Shown: in pieces, positions 8,289 to 15,519 of the stretch
Position numbering within the stretch: the first letter of the stretch is position 1
Layout: each line of letters begins with the position of its first letter
Source: a virus
Length of the DNA stretch: 43,430 nt
IMG/VR virus record: IMGVR_UViG_3300046796_000431
Coordinates: 1 to 43,430 of that record
Reading direction: 5' to 3' (one strand)
Notes under the pieces: model-generated
What the model was told of the DNA's origin: nothing
What the model saw: the letters and a program-made list of their open reading frames with translations, nothing else
Databases searched by the model: none
Position numbers and translations under genes: made by a program

Positions 8289-9211
8289 CGGGAGTGGCTC
8301 CGGGGGACGAGACGGCGGCCACCCCCACCGATGTACCGGCCGATGCACCCGAGTTCGCGGGAGAAATCCCGAGAGGTATCGGCGGGGGCGCGGTGCAGCT
8401 GGCCTACCTGCACCCGGGGCAGGTGTCGCACTCGTGGCACATGTCCATGATGAACGCCATCGCCTACGACAAGTCCGTCGGCCTGAACATGATCGAGCGT
8501 GCGCCGCTGGCAGTCAGCTGCTCGGGACCGAACTCGCTGGTCGAGGGGCGCAACTTCGCAGCCAAGCATTTCCTCGACGAGACCGACGCCGGGTGGCTCA
8601 TGTTCATCGACACGGACATGGGGTTCGAGGCCGATGCGGTCGAGCGGGTGCGGCTCGCTGCCGACGCCGATTCCCGCCCGGTCGTCGGTGGTCTGTGCTT
8701 CGCACTCAAGCACATGGGTCCCGATGGCAAGGGCGGTTTCGTCGTCCGGCCGCTGCCGACGCTGTTCATGTGGGGGCAGACCCGCGACCAGGGCTTCGGT
8801 TTCGTCAACCGGTTCCGGTACCCGCCGGAGACGCTGGTTCAGGTTGCCGGTACTGGCGGGGCGTTCCTGCTGATCCACCGGAAGGTGCTGGAGAAGATCC
8901 GAGCCGACCAGGGCGACACCTGGTTTAACTTCATCCAGTACAAGGACGGATTGCAGGTTAGCGAGGACCTGTCATTCTGCTACCGGGTCGGCCAGCTCGG
9001 ATTCCCGATCTTCGTGCACTCCGGAGTCAAGGTGTCGCACCACAAGGAGTTCTGGCTCTCGGAGGACGACTACCGGATGCCGGACGAGGAGCCGATGGCC
9101 AAGCTTGCCGTTCCGGGGCCGCCCGTGGTAGACATGCAGACGGCGTGCGGGGAATGTGGCAACGTCTCGTGTGACGGCGGCTGGGGGTGCCTGCCCAGTG
9201 CAACCGATTGA
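8285..9211 (+). CDS. GT-A family glycosyltransferase
   Basis: 308 aa. After a disordered acidic N-terminus (1-35), the GT-A core shows NSLVEGRNFAAKHFL, the nucleotide-sugar/metal motif FIDTDMGFE (DTD, about residues 109-117), GTGGAFLLIH and the acceptor-side SEDLSFCYR (about residues 219-227). It should transfer a sugar from an activated donor to a protein or glycan. Its place between capsid and connector genes suggests glycosylation of virion proteins. It is coupled by overlap to genes on both sides and forms a unit with the next two genes. Confidence 0.85.
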   Translation: MTGVAPGDETAATPTDVPADAPEFAGEIPRGIGGGAVQLAYLHPGQVSHSWHMSMMNAIAYDKSVGLNMIERAPLAVSCSGPNSLVEGRNFAAKHFLDETDAGWLMFIDTDMGFEADAVERVRLAADADSRPVVGGLCFALKHMGPDGKGGFVVRPLPTLFMWGQTRDQGFGFVNRFRYPPETLVQVAGTGGAFLLIHRKVLEKIRADQGDTWFNFIQYKDGLQVSEDLSFCYRVGQLGFPIFVHSGVKVSHHKEFWLSEDDYRMPDEEPMAKLAVPGPPVVDMQTACGECGNVSCDGGWGCLPSATD

Positions 9212-9881
9212 ACTGGCACCCCTGCCTTCGTGGGACGGCGAGGCGACCTGGCGGACGTTTGAGGATGGCTCCTTCCATCAGTACGTGCACGGGGTCGAGC
9301 TTCAGAAAAGTACCGACGACCTCGCACGGTACGCCGATTTAATCGAGGCCAGCCAGCCGGATGTCGTGATCGAGACGGGTACACGGCGCGGCGGCTCGGC
9401 CCTGTGGTTTGCCCAGCAGGGACTGCAGGTCATCACGATCGACCGCGAACCCGGGGCGGGCACCGACGGCCGTAAGGTCGACGTGCACGAACAGAAGCAT
9501 ATCACCTGGTGGTCTGGACATGACTCGCTCGACGTCCAGGTGGCGGCAGCGATCCAGCGCCAGATCAAAGACGGCCAGCGGGTGATGGTCAGCCTCGACT
9601 CGGATCACCACATGGCGCATGTCATCGGCGAGATCTCGATGTGGGCTCCGTTTGTTACCCGGGGCTGCTACCTGGTGATCGAGGACGCGTGCTTTGACAT
9701 GTGGCCAGCCGAGCGGGCGCAGGTCGGTGGTTACAGCATCCCGAAGATCGGTGGGCCGTTGGGGGCGATCCGGCGGTGCCTGCCGTATCTGGAGCGCGGG
9801 GGTTTCTGGCGCGATACGGCCATCGAGGGTTTGTCGTCTGTCTCGCACTCGCCGGTTGGGTGGTGGCGGAACGGTGACTGA
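9198..9881 (+). CDS. Class I methyltransferase / CmcI-like protein
   Basis: 227 aa from GTG 9198 (ggggg upstream, 14-base overlap). The Rossmann-type SAM site is DVVIETGTRRGGSALWFA (about residues 55-72), then VITIDREPG, with VSLDSDHH and LVIEDACFD downstream. This matches the cephalosporin-hydroxylase/rhamnosyl O-methyltransferase-like branch, whose members often methylate sugars. Flanked by two glycosyltransferases, it may O-methylate the sugar they attach. The substrate cannot be read from sequence. Confidence 0.78.
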   Translation: MQPIELAPLPSWDGEATWRTFEDGSFHQYVHGVELQKSTDDLARYADLIEASQPDVVIETGTRRGGSALWFAQQGLQVITIDREPGAGTDGRKVDVHEQKHITWWSGHDSLDVQVAAAIQRQIKDGQRVMVSLDSDHHMAHVIGEISMWAPFVTRGCYLVIEDACFDMWPAERAQVGGYSIPKIGGPLGAIRRCLPYLERGGFWRDTAIEGLSSVSHSPVGWWRNGD

Positions 9882-10563
9882 CCTCGCGGTGATCGTGCCG
9901 ACCCGCAGTCGGCCCAACAATATCGACCCGATCATCAAGGCTTGGTGGGAGACTGGGGCGTTCGGTGCGGCCGATCTGTGGTTTGTTGTCGACTCGGACG
10001 ACATGCAGATCGACGCGTACTCGCGGGTCATCCACGGACACCCCGAGCCGCGCCAGCTGGTGATGCCGGAGTGGATGCCTCTGGTTCCGAAGCTCAACTT
10101 CGTGGCCACCGAGTTCGCCAACCAGCGGGAGTACCGGTACCTCGCCTTCATGGGCGACGATCACCTGCCCCGTACTCGCAACTGGGCAAGTAATCTGATC
10201 GTCGATCATGGGCGGAACCCGAACTGGATCTGGTATGGTAGGGACGGCTTCCAGGACCAGAACAAGCCGACCTGGTGGTCGATGGACGCTCGGATCGTCC
10301 GCAGGCTCGGCCGGATGGTCCCGGCACCCGTCCAGCACCTCTACTGCGACGACGCGGTCAAGGCACTGGGCATGAAGGCGGGTTGTCTCGGGTACGACGA
10401 GACGCTGATGGTCGAGCACATGCACCCGCTGGTCGGCAAGGCCAAGATGGACGACCAGTACGCGCGGGTCAACCGTGCGCAGCAGTATCAGCGCGACGGC
10501 GAGCTGTTCCATTCCTGGGTGCAAGACGGCCTGGAACGGGATGCTAAGCTACTGCGGACGTAG
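9874..10563 (+). CDS. Second GT-A/GT2-like glycosyltransferase
   Basis: 229 aa from GTG 9874, overlapping the preceding gene by 8 bases. Family signs are LAVIVPTRSRPNNI at the N-terminus, VVDSDD (about residues 38-43), the metal-binding FMGDDHLPRT (about 92-101) and a later CDDAVKALG. It lacks membrane segments, so it acts in the cytoplasm. With the first transferase and the methyltransferase it likely builds a modified glycan on the virion. Only weak ribosome binding sequence precedes it, so translation is probably coupled. Confidence 0.8.
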   Translation: MTDLAVIVPTRSRPNNIDPIIKAWWETGAFGAADLWFVVDSDDMQIDAYSRVIHGHPEPRQLVMPEWMPLVPKLNFVATEFANQREYRYLAFMGDDHLPRTRNWASNLIVDHGRNPNWIWYGRDGFQDQNKPTWWSMDARIVRRLGRMVPAPVQHLYCDDAVKALGMKAGCLGYDETLMVEHMHPLVGKAKMDDQYARVNRAQQYQRDGELFHSWVQDGLERDAKLLRT

Positions 10564-10580
10564 CCGGGGGAGGTGACAGG

Positions 10581-11177
10581 ATGGCGATCGGGGACCCCTA
10601 CAACAGCCGTGAGCAGTTCAAGTCGGTGCTTGAGATCACGAGCAACGACGAGGACGATTGGATCGACCGTTGTCTGCGGGGGGCGCGGGCAGCGATCGAA
10701 CGACGCTCCGGCTGGCCGACGTTCTGGAAATCCGAGGCTGCTGAGACTCGGTCGATCGACGTCAGCAACAAAGTGGTTCCCGTTCGCCGTTCTGGCTACG
10801 CGTACATCAAGGTCCTACTTCGGGACGGCATCGCGTCGTCAGTTGGATTCTCGGTGGCGGGTTACTCCGGCGCTGGGCTGCTCCCGGCTGACGCGCCGAC
10901 CGATGGGCGCCCATACGACTCGATCAAACTGCCGTGGGGCACAACGTTCGGCAACGACGGGATGATGGACGTCACGGGGGTGTTCGGCTGGCCCGTCGTC
11001 CCCGACGACATCATCTGGGCGCACCAGATGCAGACCCACCGGCTGTACCGGCGCAAGGGAAGCCCGGAGGGTATCGCCGGGTCGGCTGAGTGGGGCCTGA
11101 CCCGAATCCCGGCGCTCGACCCCGACGTGCTGTCCATCCTGAAGGGCGGCGGCTACATGAGGGCGGGCATCGGCTGA
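10581..11177 (+). CDS. Head-tail connector protein
   Basis: 198 aa with a strong ribosome binding site (gggggagg). The N-terminal half is helical (YNSREQFKSVLEI, DDWIDRCLRGARAAIERRSG), the typical start of gp6-like head-tail adaptors that dock below the portal. The C-terminal part has GVFGWPVVPDDIIWAHQMQTHR, also common in this family. It ends with a TGATG overlap to the next gene. Confidence 0.8.
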   Translation: MAIGDPYNSREQFKSVLEITSNDEDDWIDRCLRGARAAIERRSGWPTFWKSEAAETRSIDVSNKVVPVRRSGYAYIKVLLRDGIASSVGFSVAGYSGAGLLPADAPTDGRPYDSIKLPWGTTFGNDGMMDVTGVFGWPVVPDDIIWAHQMQTHRLYRRKGSPEGIAGSAEWGLTRIPALDPDVLSILKGGGYMRAGIG

Positions 11178-11611
11178 TGGACTGGAATGTGGCAGCGACG
11201 AAGATCGAGGAGATCGCCAGGAGCGTCGGCCTGAACGCGTTGGATTACGTGCCGGACGACATGCCCAACACAGCGTTCTACGTTGGTGAGATGGATGTCG
11301 AGCCCAACCAGAGCTTCAACAAGACGCTGCCGGACGGGACCCGCGCGGGCATCGACAAGGCGGACATCACTTGCCGCGTCCTGGTCGCCCGGTCGTCGGA
11401 TAAAGGCGCGATCCGCAAACTCCGCCAGTATGGCAACGGCTCCGGCGACAAATCGCTGATCGAAGCCATTCAGAAGACCAACGGTCAACCCGACGCATAC
11501 CCTTGGTCGGGCATCGTCGTAAGGTCCGTCCGTACCAACCGGTTGTTCGTCGTGGGTGAGTCCAAGTTCTACGGTACAGAGTTCGAGCTTAGCGTGATAG
11601 GAGCCGCTTGA
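11177..11611 (+). CDS. Tail terminator-like protein
   Basis: 144 aa. An N-terminal helix (MDWNVAATKIEEIARSVGLNAL), a central beta strand ADITCRVLVAR and a C-terminal FYGTEFELSVIGAA correspond to the alpha/beta layout of tail terminator (gpU-like) proteins that cap the tail tube. Placement between the connector and the tail-tube gene supports this. It overlaps its neighbours by 1 base on each side. Sequence similarity is not diagnostic by eye. Confidence 0.65.
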   Translation: MDWNVAATKIEEIARSVGLNALDYVPDDMPNTAFYVGEMDVEPNQSFNKTLPDGTRAGIDKADITCRVLVARSSDKGAIRKLRQYGNGSGDKSLIEAIQKTNGQPDAYPWSGIVVRSVRTNRLFVVGESKFYGTEFELSVIGAA

Positions 11612-12366
11612 TGGCAACACCGATCATCCTCCTAGACGCGCGGACCTTCGTGGCAGGAGCTGACCTGTCCGGCAACGGCAACACCATCGAGCTGATGGAA
11701 GAGGCCGAGGTCAAGAAGGTCACGAACTGGCGCTCGGGTGGTGCTGAGGAGAACGTCGCCGGTATTCACGGCTGCGACATCAAAGCAGGCGGTCAGTGGG
11801 AAGCCGGAGCGCTGGGCAAGCCCGACGACGCGTTCTGGGCGATGCGCCGGACCAAGGACCCTTGGTCGGTTGCCCCCCAGAGCGACTCGGACCTCGCGGC
11901 TGGCGGGTTGATGTGGGTGCTCGGCCGTGCCGTCCGATCGAAGTTCCAGTTCTGGGACGCGGTCGGCGAGGTGGCTCCCTGGTCAGCCGAGGCTCGTTCG
12001 GCCTGGCCGCTGGTCCGTGGCAAGTGCGCCCACCCGTCTGGGACGCCGAGGACCACAACCGGGACCGGGACCGCCGTCCAGCTCGGCGCGGTCGCGGCAG
12101 GCAAGTACCTGTACGCGAACCTGCACGTCTTGTCGATCGCTGGCACGTCCTCCCCGACTATCACGGTCAAGCTGCAGTCTGACGACAATTCGGGGTTCAC
12201 GACTCCGACCGATGTGGCTGCTGGTTCGTTCGCTGCCGCCAGCGCCATCGGTGGGCAGGCCATCCGGGTTGCTGGTGCGCTCGCCGACACGTACTACCGG
12301 GTCGCCTGGACCATCACCGGAAGCTCGCCGAGCTTCCTGTTTCTCGCCTCATTTGGCATCGAGTAG
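11611..12366 (+). CDS. Tail tube paralogue with extra C-terminal domain
   Basis: 251 aa from ATG 11611 (ttg at 11608 would add one residue). Residues 1-110 parallel the next gene: MATPIILLDA, a VKKVTNWRSGGAEEN segment and WAMRR. Residues 125-251 form an added beta-rich domain (repeated AVAAGKYLYANL, TITVKLQSDD, DTYYRVAWTITG) like the carbohydrate- or cell-binding modules that decorate tail tubes. It is probably a tail-tube or tube-associated decorated subunit. Confidence 0.7.
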   Translation: MATPIILLDARTFVAGADLSGNGNTIELMEEAEVKKVTNWRSGGAEENVAGIHGCDIKAGGQWEAGALGKPDDAFWAMRRTKDPWSVAPQSDSDLAAGGLMWVLGRAVRSKFQFWDAVGEVAPWSAEARSAWPLVRGKCAHPSGTPRTTTGTGTAVQLGAVAAGKYLYANLHVLSIAGTSSPTITVKLQSDDNSGFTTPTDVAAGSFAAASAIGGQAIRVAGALADTYYRVAWTITGSSPSFLFLASFGIE

Positions 12367-12380
12367 GAAGGTAACACAGC

Positions 12381-12803
12381 ATGGCCACTCCAATCGTTCT
12401 GCTCGATGCGACCATGACGATCGGTCCCGCGACCTTCGACATCTCGCCCTGGCTGAAGAAGCTGGAGCTGTCTGACGAGTTCGAGGTCAAGAAGACCACG
12501 AACTACCGGTCGGGTGGGGCGGAGGAGAACCAGGGCGGTCTTGAGTCGTTCGAGGCGGCTCTGACCCTCAACCAGGATTACACCGCTGCGGCTCTCGACG
12601 AGGTGATGTGGGCACTCCGGCGCGGGGTGGTCACGTTCGCCGCTCGTGCCCAGCAGTCGGCGGTCACGTCGTCTAACCCCCAGTACTCCGGTAAGCTGGT
12701 GATCGAGAAGTGGGTCCCGATCGCCGGTAACGTCGGCGACGTCGGCGAGGTCGACGTCAAGTTCACCGGCTCGGGTCCGCTGGTCCGGGCCACTTCCACC
12801 TAG
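12381..12803 (+). CDS. Major tail protein (tail tube)
   Basis: 140 aa, compact beta-rich protein (MATPIVLLDATMTI, DISPWLKKLELSDEFEVKK, YRSGGAEEN, WVPIAGNVGDVGEVDVKF). It is placed just upstream of the chaperone/tape-measure block and has the size expected for a tail-tube subunit. It shares its N-terminal half with the preceding gene, indicating duplication. Strong purine-rich ribosome binding sequence and abundant-protein codon use. Confidence 0.75.
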   Translation: MATPIVLLDATMTIGPATFDISPWLKKLELSDEFEVKKTTNYRSGGAEENQGGLESFEAALTLNQDYTAAALDEVMWALRRGVVTFAARAQQSAVTSSNPQYSGKLVIEKWVPIAGNVGDVGEVDVKFTGSGPLVRATST

Positions 12804-12814
12804 GAGCAGGCAAC

Positions 12815-13051
12815 ATGGTGCGTGGCAAGTTCCGTTGCAACATGGTCTCGTTTTTCGGCGATCCGGCCGACGAGAAGACCGGGCGGCAGTTCACGTTCAC
12901 GGCAGTCTACGACACCAGCACGCCGGAGAACAAGCGGTTTGCTACCGCAACCCCGTACGGTGAGGTCAAGATGAACGTCAGCAACCCTGGCGTCACGTTC
13001 GAGGTTGGCAAGGACTACTACCTGGACTTGACGCCCGTCGAGGCCCAGTAA
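12815..13051 (+). CDS. Small conserved-type tail-module protein
   Basis: 78 aa, starting MVRGKFRCNMVSFFG and containing ATPYGEVKMNVSNPG and FEVGKDYYLDLTP. This pattern (short protein beginning M-x-G-K-F, with ATPxGxxxM and GKxYYxDLTP) is one I associate with actinophage structural or early regions, without a known role. Good ribosome binding site (taggag). Likely part of the tail transcript. Confidence 0.6.
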   Translation: MVRGKFRCNMVSFFGDPADEKTGRQFTFTAVYDTSTPENKRFATATPYGEVKMNVSNPGVTFEVGKDYYLDLTPVEAQ

Positions 13052-13068
13052 TCCCACTTGGAGGAACG

Positions 13069-14151
13069 TTGCACAGGACTAAGCTGGTCAGTTCGCTGGC
13101 TGCGCTGGCGCTGGCTCTCGGCGCAGCCGTCGGCATGTCGGCGAGCGCGGTGCAGGCTGCCCCGAAGGTCGCGTTCGTCGCGGCCCCGGATTCGGCCGAC
13201 CCGGCAGCGAACGCGAGCAAGGCGCTGGCCCCATCGAGCAAGCTCGGGACTCCGCCGGTCCTCAGCAAGCCGACCGCCCCGAAGGGCGTCTATTCCCTGA
13301 AGGGCGCGCCCGCCAAGCGGGTCGGTGCCAGCCCGCGTTCGGGCGTCGGGTGCCCGTGCTTCTACTACAACGTCGGTAGCCAGGGCTTCCCAGTCGCGGG
13401 CATCACCCCGACCGGTACCTTCTCCAACGTAAGCCTGATCTCGCCGACGCTGGACACGGCGGATGGTCACTCGCTCGCCGAGGTGGCCGCGCAGAAGACG
13501 ACTTCGACCGGTCTCCAGCAGACTGTCGAGGTCGGCGTTACGGTCGACCGTGTGGTCAACCCCGACGCGCAGCCCCGTCTGTTCGTCTACCACTGGGTCA
13601 ACAACAACGGCACCTGCTACAACGGGTGCGGCTACGTCGACAACGGTGCCGTCACGACGAACGTCGGTGACGTTATCTCGTCCTCGAAGTACCTCGGCAT
13701 CGAGTACTTCGCCAGCGGTTCGGGCGCGTCGCCCGGCTGGTGGTACTGGATCAGCGCCAACAACGGTGTCTGCAACGCGGGCGACAACACCTGCGGCTGG
13801 TTCGGTTACGTTCCCGACTCGGTCTACACCGGCGCCACTCCGGCCGTCACCAACTTCAACAACGAGGACCTCTCGCAGGTGTTCGGTGAGGGTGCCTTCC
13901 ACGACAACGTCGCGGGCGCCAACTGCTCGGACATCGGCAGCCCGGTGCTGGCGACGTCGACCGCTGGTGCCAGTTTCGGCAGCGTCCAGCACGTCGGCCT
14001 GACGGTCGCGCAGGTCAACATGTTCGCGCGGGTCAACCCGTCCGGCATCGGCGCGTACTGGAACGTGGTACCGCTGGGCACGGTCGGCAACACCCGGTCG
14101 TGGCGTTACGGTGGCCCGGGTGGCGTGACGTCGCCCTGCCCCAACCCGTAG
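13069..14151 (+). CDS. Secreted neprosin-like protein
   Basis: 360 aa from TTG 13069, preceded by ggagg. A clear Sec signal peptide occupies residues 1 to about 31 (basic MHRTK, hydrophobic core, ASAVQAAP). A Pro/Ala-rich linker follows. The C-terminal domain (about 95-360) looks like the neprosin fold, a glutamic prolyl endopeptidase family: QTVEVGVTVD with one candidate Glu, LFVYHWVNNNGTCYN, GYVDNG, a long SPGWWYWISANN and FGEGAFHDN with a second candidate Glu. No membrane anchor is seen. It lies between tail genes and ends at a strong terminator. Confidence 0.7.
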   Translation: MHRTKLVSSLAALALALGAAVGMSASAVQAAPKVAFVAAPDSADPAANASKALAPSSKLGTPPVLSKPTAPKGVYSLKGAPAKRVGASPRSGVGCPCFYYNVGSQGFPVAGITPTGTFSNVSLISPTLDTADGHSLAEVAAQKTTSTGLQQTVEVGVTVDRVVNPDAQPRLFVYHWVNNNGTCYNGCGYVDNGAVTTNVGDVISSSKYLGIEYFASGSGASPGWWYWISANNGVCNAGDNTCGWFGYVPDSVYTGATPAVTNFNNEDLSQVFGEGAFHDNVAGANCSDIGSPVLATSTAGASFGSVQHVGLTVAQVNMFARVNPSGIGAYWNVVPLGTVGNTRSWRYGGPGGVTSPCPNP

Positions 14152-14166
14152 AGAAGTTCGCGCTCT

Positions 14167-14205
14167 CCGTGCCCCCGGACGAACTCCTGACGGCCGGGGG
14201 CACGG
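14167..14205 (+). terminator. Strong hairpin after neprosin-like gene
   Basis: A perfect 12-bp stem (14167-14178 with 14194-14205) and 15-base loop, 16 bases after the stop. There is no clear T-run, as usual in high-GC actinobacterial genomes. It may reduce read-through from the abundant tail-tube transcript into the later tail genes. Confidence 0.7.
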
Positions 14206-14248
14206 CCATACCCACGAGGCGCTACGAGTTCGCGGGAGAAGGTCCCAG

Positions 14249-14386
14249 ATGAGTCGTGTGGCGGTACGGATCGTCCGGCGGGGGGCGGTGTACTGGGTGA
14301 TCGGCCGGAAGACCCGGGTCGAATGCCGGACGTTCGATGAGGCCTGGGCTGCAAGTATCCCCTACTTTGGTGGGAGAATCCGATGA
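14249..14386 (+). CDS. Small basic protein, 45 aa
   Basis: 45 aa from ATG 14249 with a good ribosome binding site (ggagaagg). Rich in Arg/Val (SRVAVRIVRRGAVYWVIGRK), ending TFDEAWAASIPYFGGRIR. Its stop overlaps the next ATG (ATGA), which supports it as a real, coupled gene. The sequence reads as a compact beta-hairpin plus helix. Function unknown. Confidence 0.6.
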   Translation: MSRVAVRIVRRGAVYWVIGRKTRVECRTFDEAWAASIPYFGGRIR

Positions 14387-14871
14387 TCGAGATGGACACC
14401 GATCTCAAAGAGAAGATGGGCAAGCTCAAGCGAGCGATGGCGGCAGCCGAAAACGGTAAAGACATCAAGCGTGAGATCGCCAAGGAGCTGCGTGCTCTAA
14501 TGAACCCGCTGGTTGCGGAGCAACGCGCCCGCGTCTTGCGGTTGCCGTCCAAGGGCGGGCACACCCAGTCGATGCGGCAGGCCGTTGCCCGGCAGACCAA
14601 GGCAGCCACCCGGTGGGGCGGCAACAACATGGGCGTGTCGGTGATCCAACGCGCCAGGGCGATGCCTCGCAACTTCCAGATGGCCGGACGGATGTTCAAC
14701 CGTGAAGAGGGTTGGAACCCGCAGACGCTTGGGGGCGAGACGGTACATCAGCAGGTCCGCCCAACCCAATGGTTCGACCAGCCGACAACTGGTGTACGCG
14801 GGGAGGCGAGTCACAAGATGCACCAAGCTCTCGATCGTGCTGCTGATAAGATCGCCTCGTCAGCGCACTAA
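14383..14871 (+). CDS. Tail or neck protein (HK97 gp10-like candidate)
   Basis: 162 aa. Residues 1-50 are helical and charged; the middle contains RQAVARQTKAATRWGG and MFNREEGW; the C-terminus has HQALDRAADKIA. The overall layout (long N-terminal helix, beta core, C-terminal helix with D-x-A-x-D-K-I) resembles HK97 gp10-type neck/tail completion proteins. Its place immediately before the tail chaperones fits a tail assembly role. The assignment is tentative. Confidence 0.55.
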   Translation: MIEMDTDLKEKMGKLKRAMAAAENGKDIKREIAKELRALMNPLVAEQRARVLRLPSKGGHTQSMRQAVARQTKAATRWGGNNMGVSVIQRARAMPRNFQMAGRMFNREEGWNPQTLGGETVHQQVRPTQWFDQPTTGVRGEASHKMHQALDRAADKIASSAH

Positions 14872-14888
14872 TCAGGAGGACGAGACTG

Positions 14889-15365
14889 ATGTTGGTTATC
14901 TGGGACCCGGAGGACGGGTCTGACAAGCAGACATGGCACTTCGATGCCGACGACGTCCCACGCAAGCGGGCAGCCGAGATCGAGAAGCTCTACCGCGACG
15001 GAGGCGGCTCGAACTGGGACGGGTGGAAGCTCGGACTCCAGGCGGGGGAGATTCTGCCGCGAACGATCTTGCTGTGGTACATGCTGACCGGCGTACACCC
15101 GAAGTTGCAGTTCCGAGACCTGCCTGACTTCCGCGTTCGTCAGCTGAAGGTCGAGCAGACTGTTGCCGAGCTGAAGGCCCTGTGGAAGCAGGTCCAGCGG
15201 ATGGGGCTCGACGAGGACAAGGCCGCCGACATGGAGAAGGCCTTCCGGATCTCGCTCGAAGACGCGGCCGAGCGGGAGGGTCTCGACATCGACATCACCT
15301 TCGACGAGGGTCAGCTCGCCATCGAGGGCGAGGTCGTCTCGACCACCGACCCAAAAGGACTTTAA
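14889..15365 (+). CDS. Tail assembly chaperone G
   Basis: 158 aa, acidic and helical, in the fixed position before the tape measure. It starts with VIWDPEDGSDKQTWHFDADD and ends EVVSTTDPKGL. It coats the tape measure protein during tail assembly. Near its end the zero-frame codons GAC CCA AAA contain the slippery heptamer CCCAAAA (15350-15356), used to make the longer GT product. Ribosome binding site aggagg. Confidence 0.88.
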   Translation: MLVIWDPEDGSDKQTWHFDADDVPRKRAAEIEKLYRDGGGSNWDGWKLGLQAGEILPRTILLWYMLTGVHPKLQFRDLPDFRVRQLKVEQTVAELKALWKQVQRMGLDEDKAADMEKAFRISLEDAAEREGLDIDITFDEGQLAIEGEVVSTTDPKGL

Positions 15366-15502
15366 CGGCGCGGTACGAGGAGGTGTGGTTGGACATGGCT
15401 TACCACCTGCACATACCGCCTCGCGATGCCGACGACCTGCCTGTTTGGATGATCGAACAGGCCATACGCGCGGTGCACGACATTCGGGCTGAGAGCAAGT
15501 GA
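14889..15502 (+). CDS. Tail assembly chaperone GT (-1 frameshift product)
   Basis: Expected 204-aa fusion made when ribosomes slip back one base on CCCAAAA (15350-15356). Frame 0 is read to 15356, then the -1 frame from 15356 to the TGA at 15502. The added 48 residues run RTLTARYEEVWLDMAYH and on to AVHDIRAESK, a plausible helical T domain that recruits tail tube subunits. The -1 frame is open exactly across the site and has no good independent start, which supports programmed frameshifting. Confidence 0.85.
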
Positions 15503-15519
15503 GGTAGGGGGAGGTTGAG

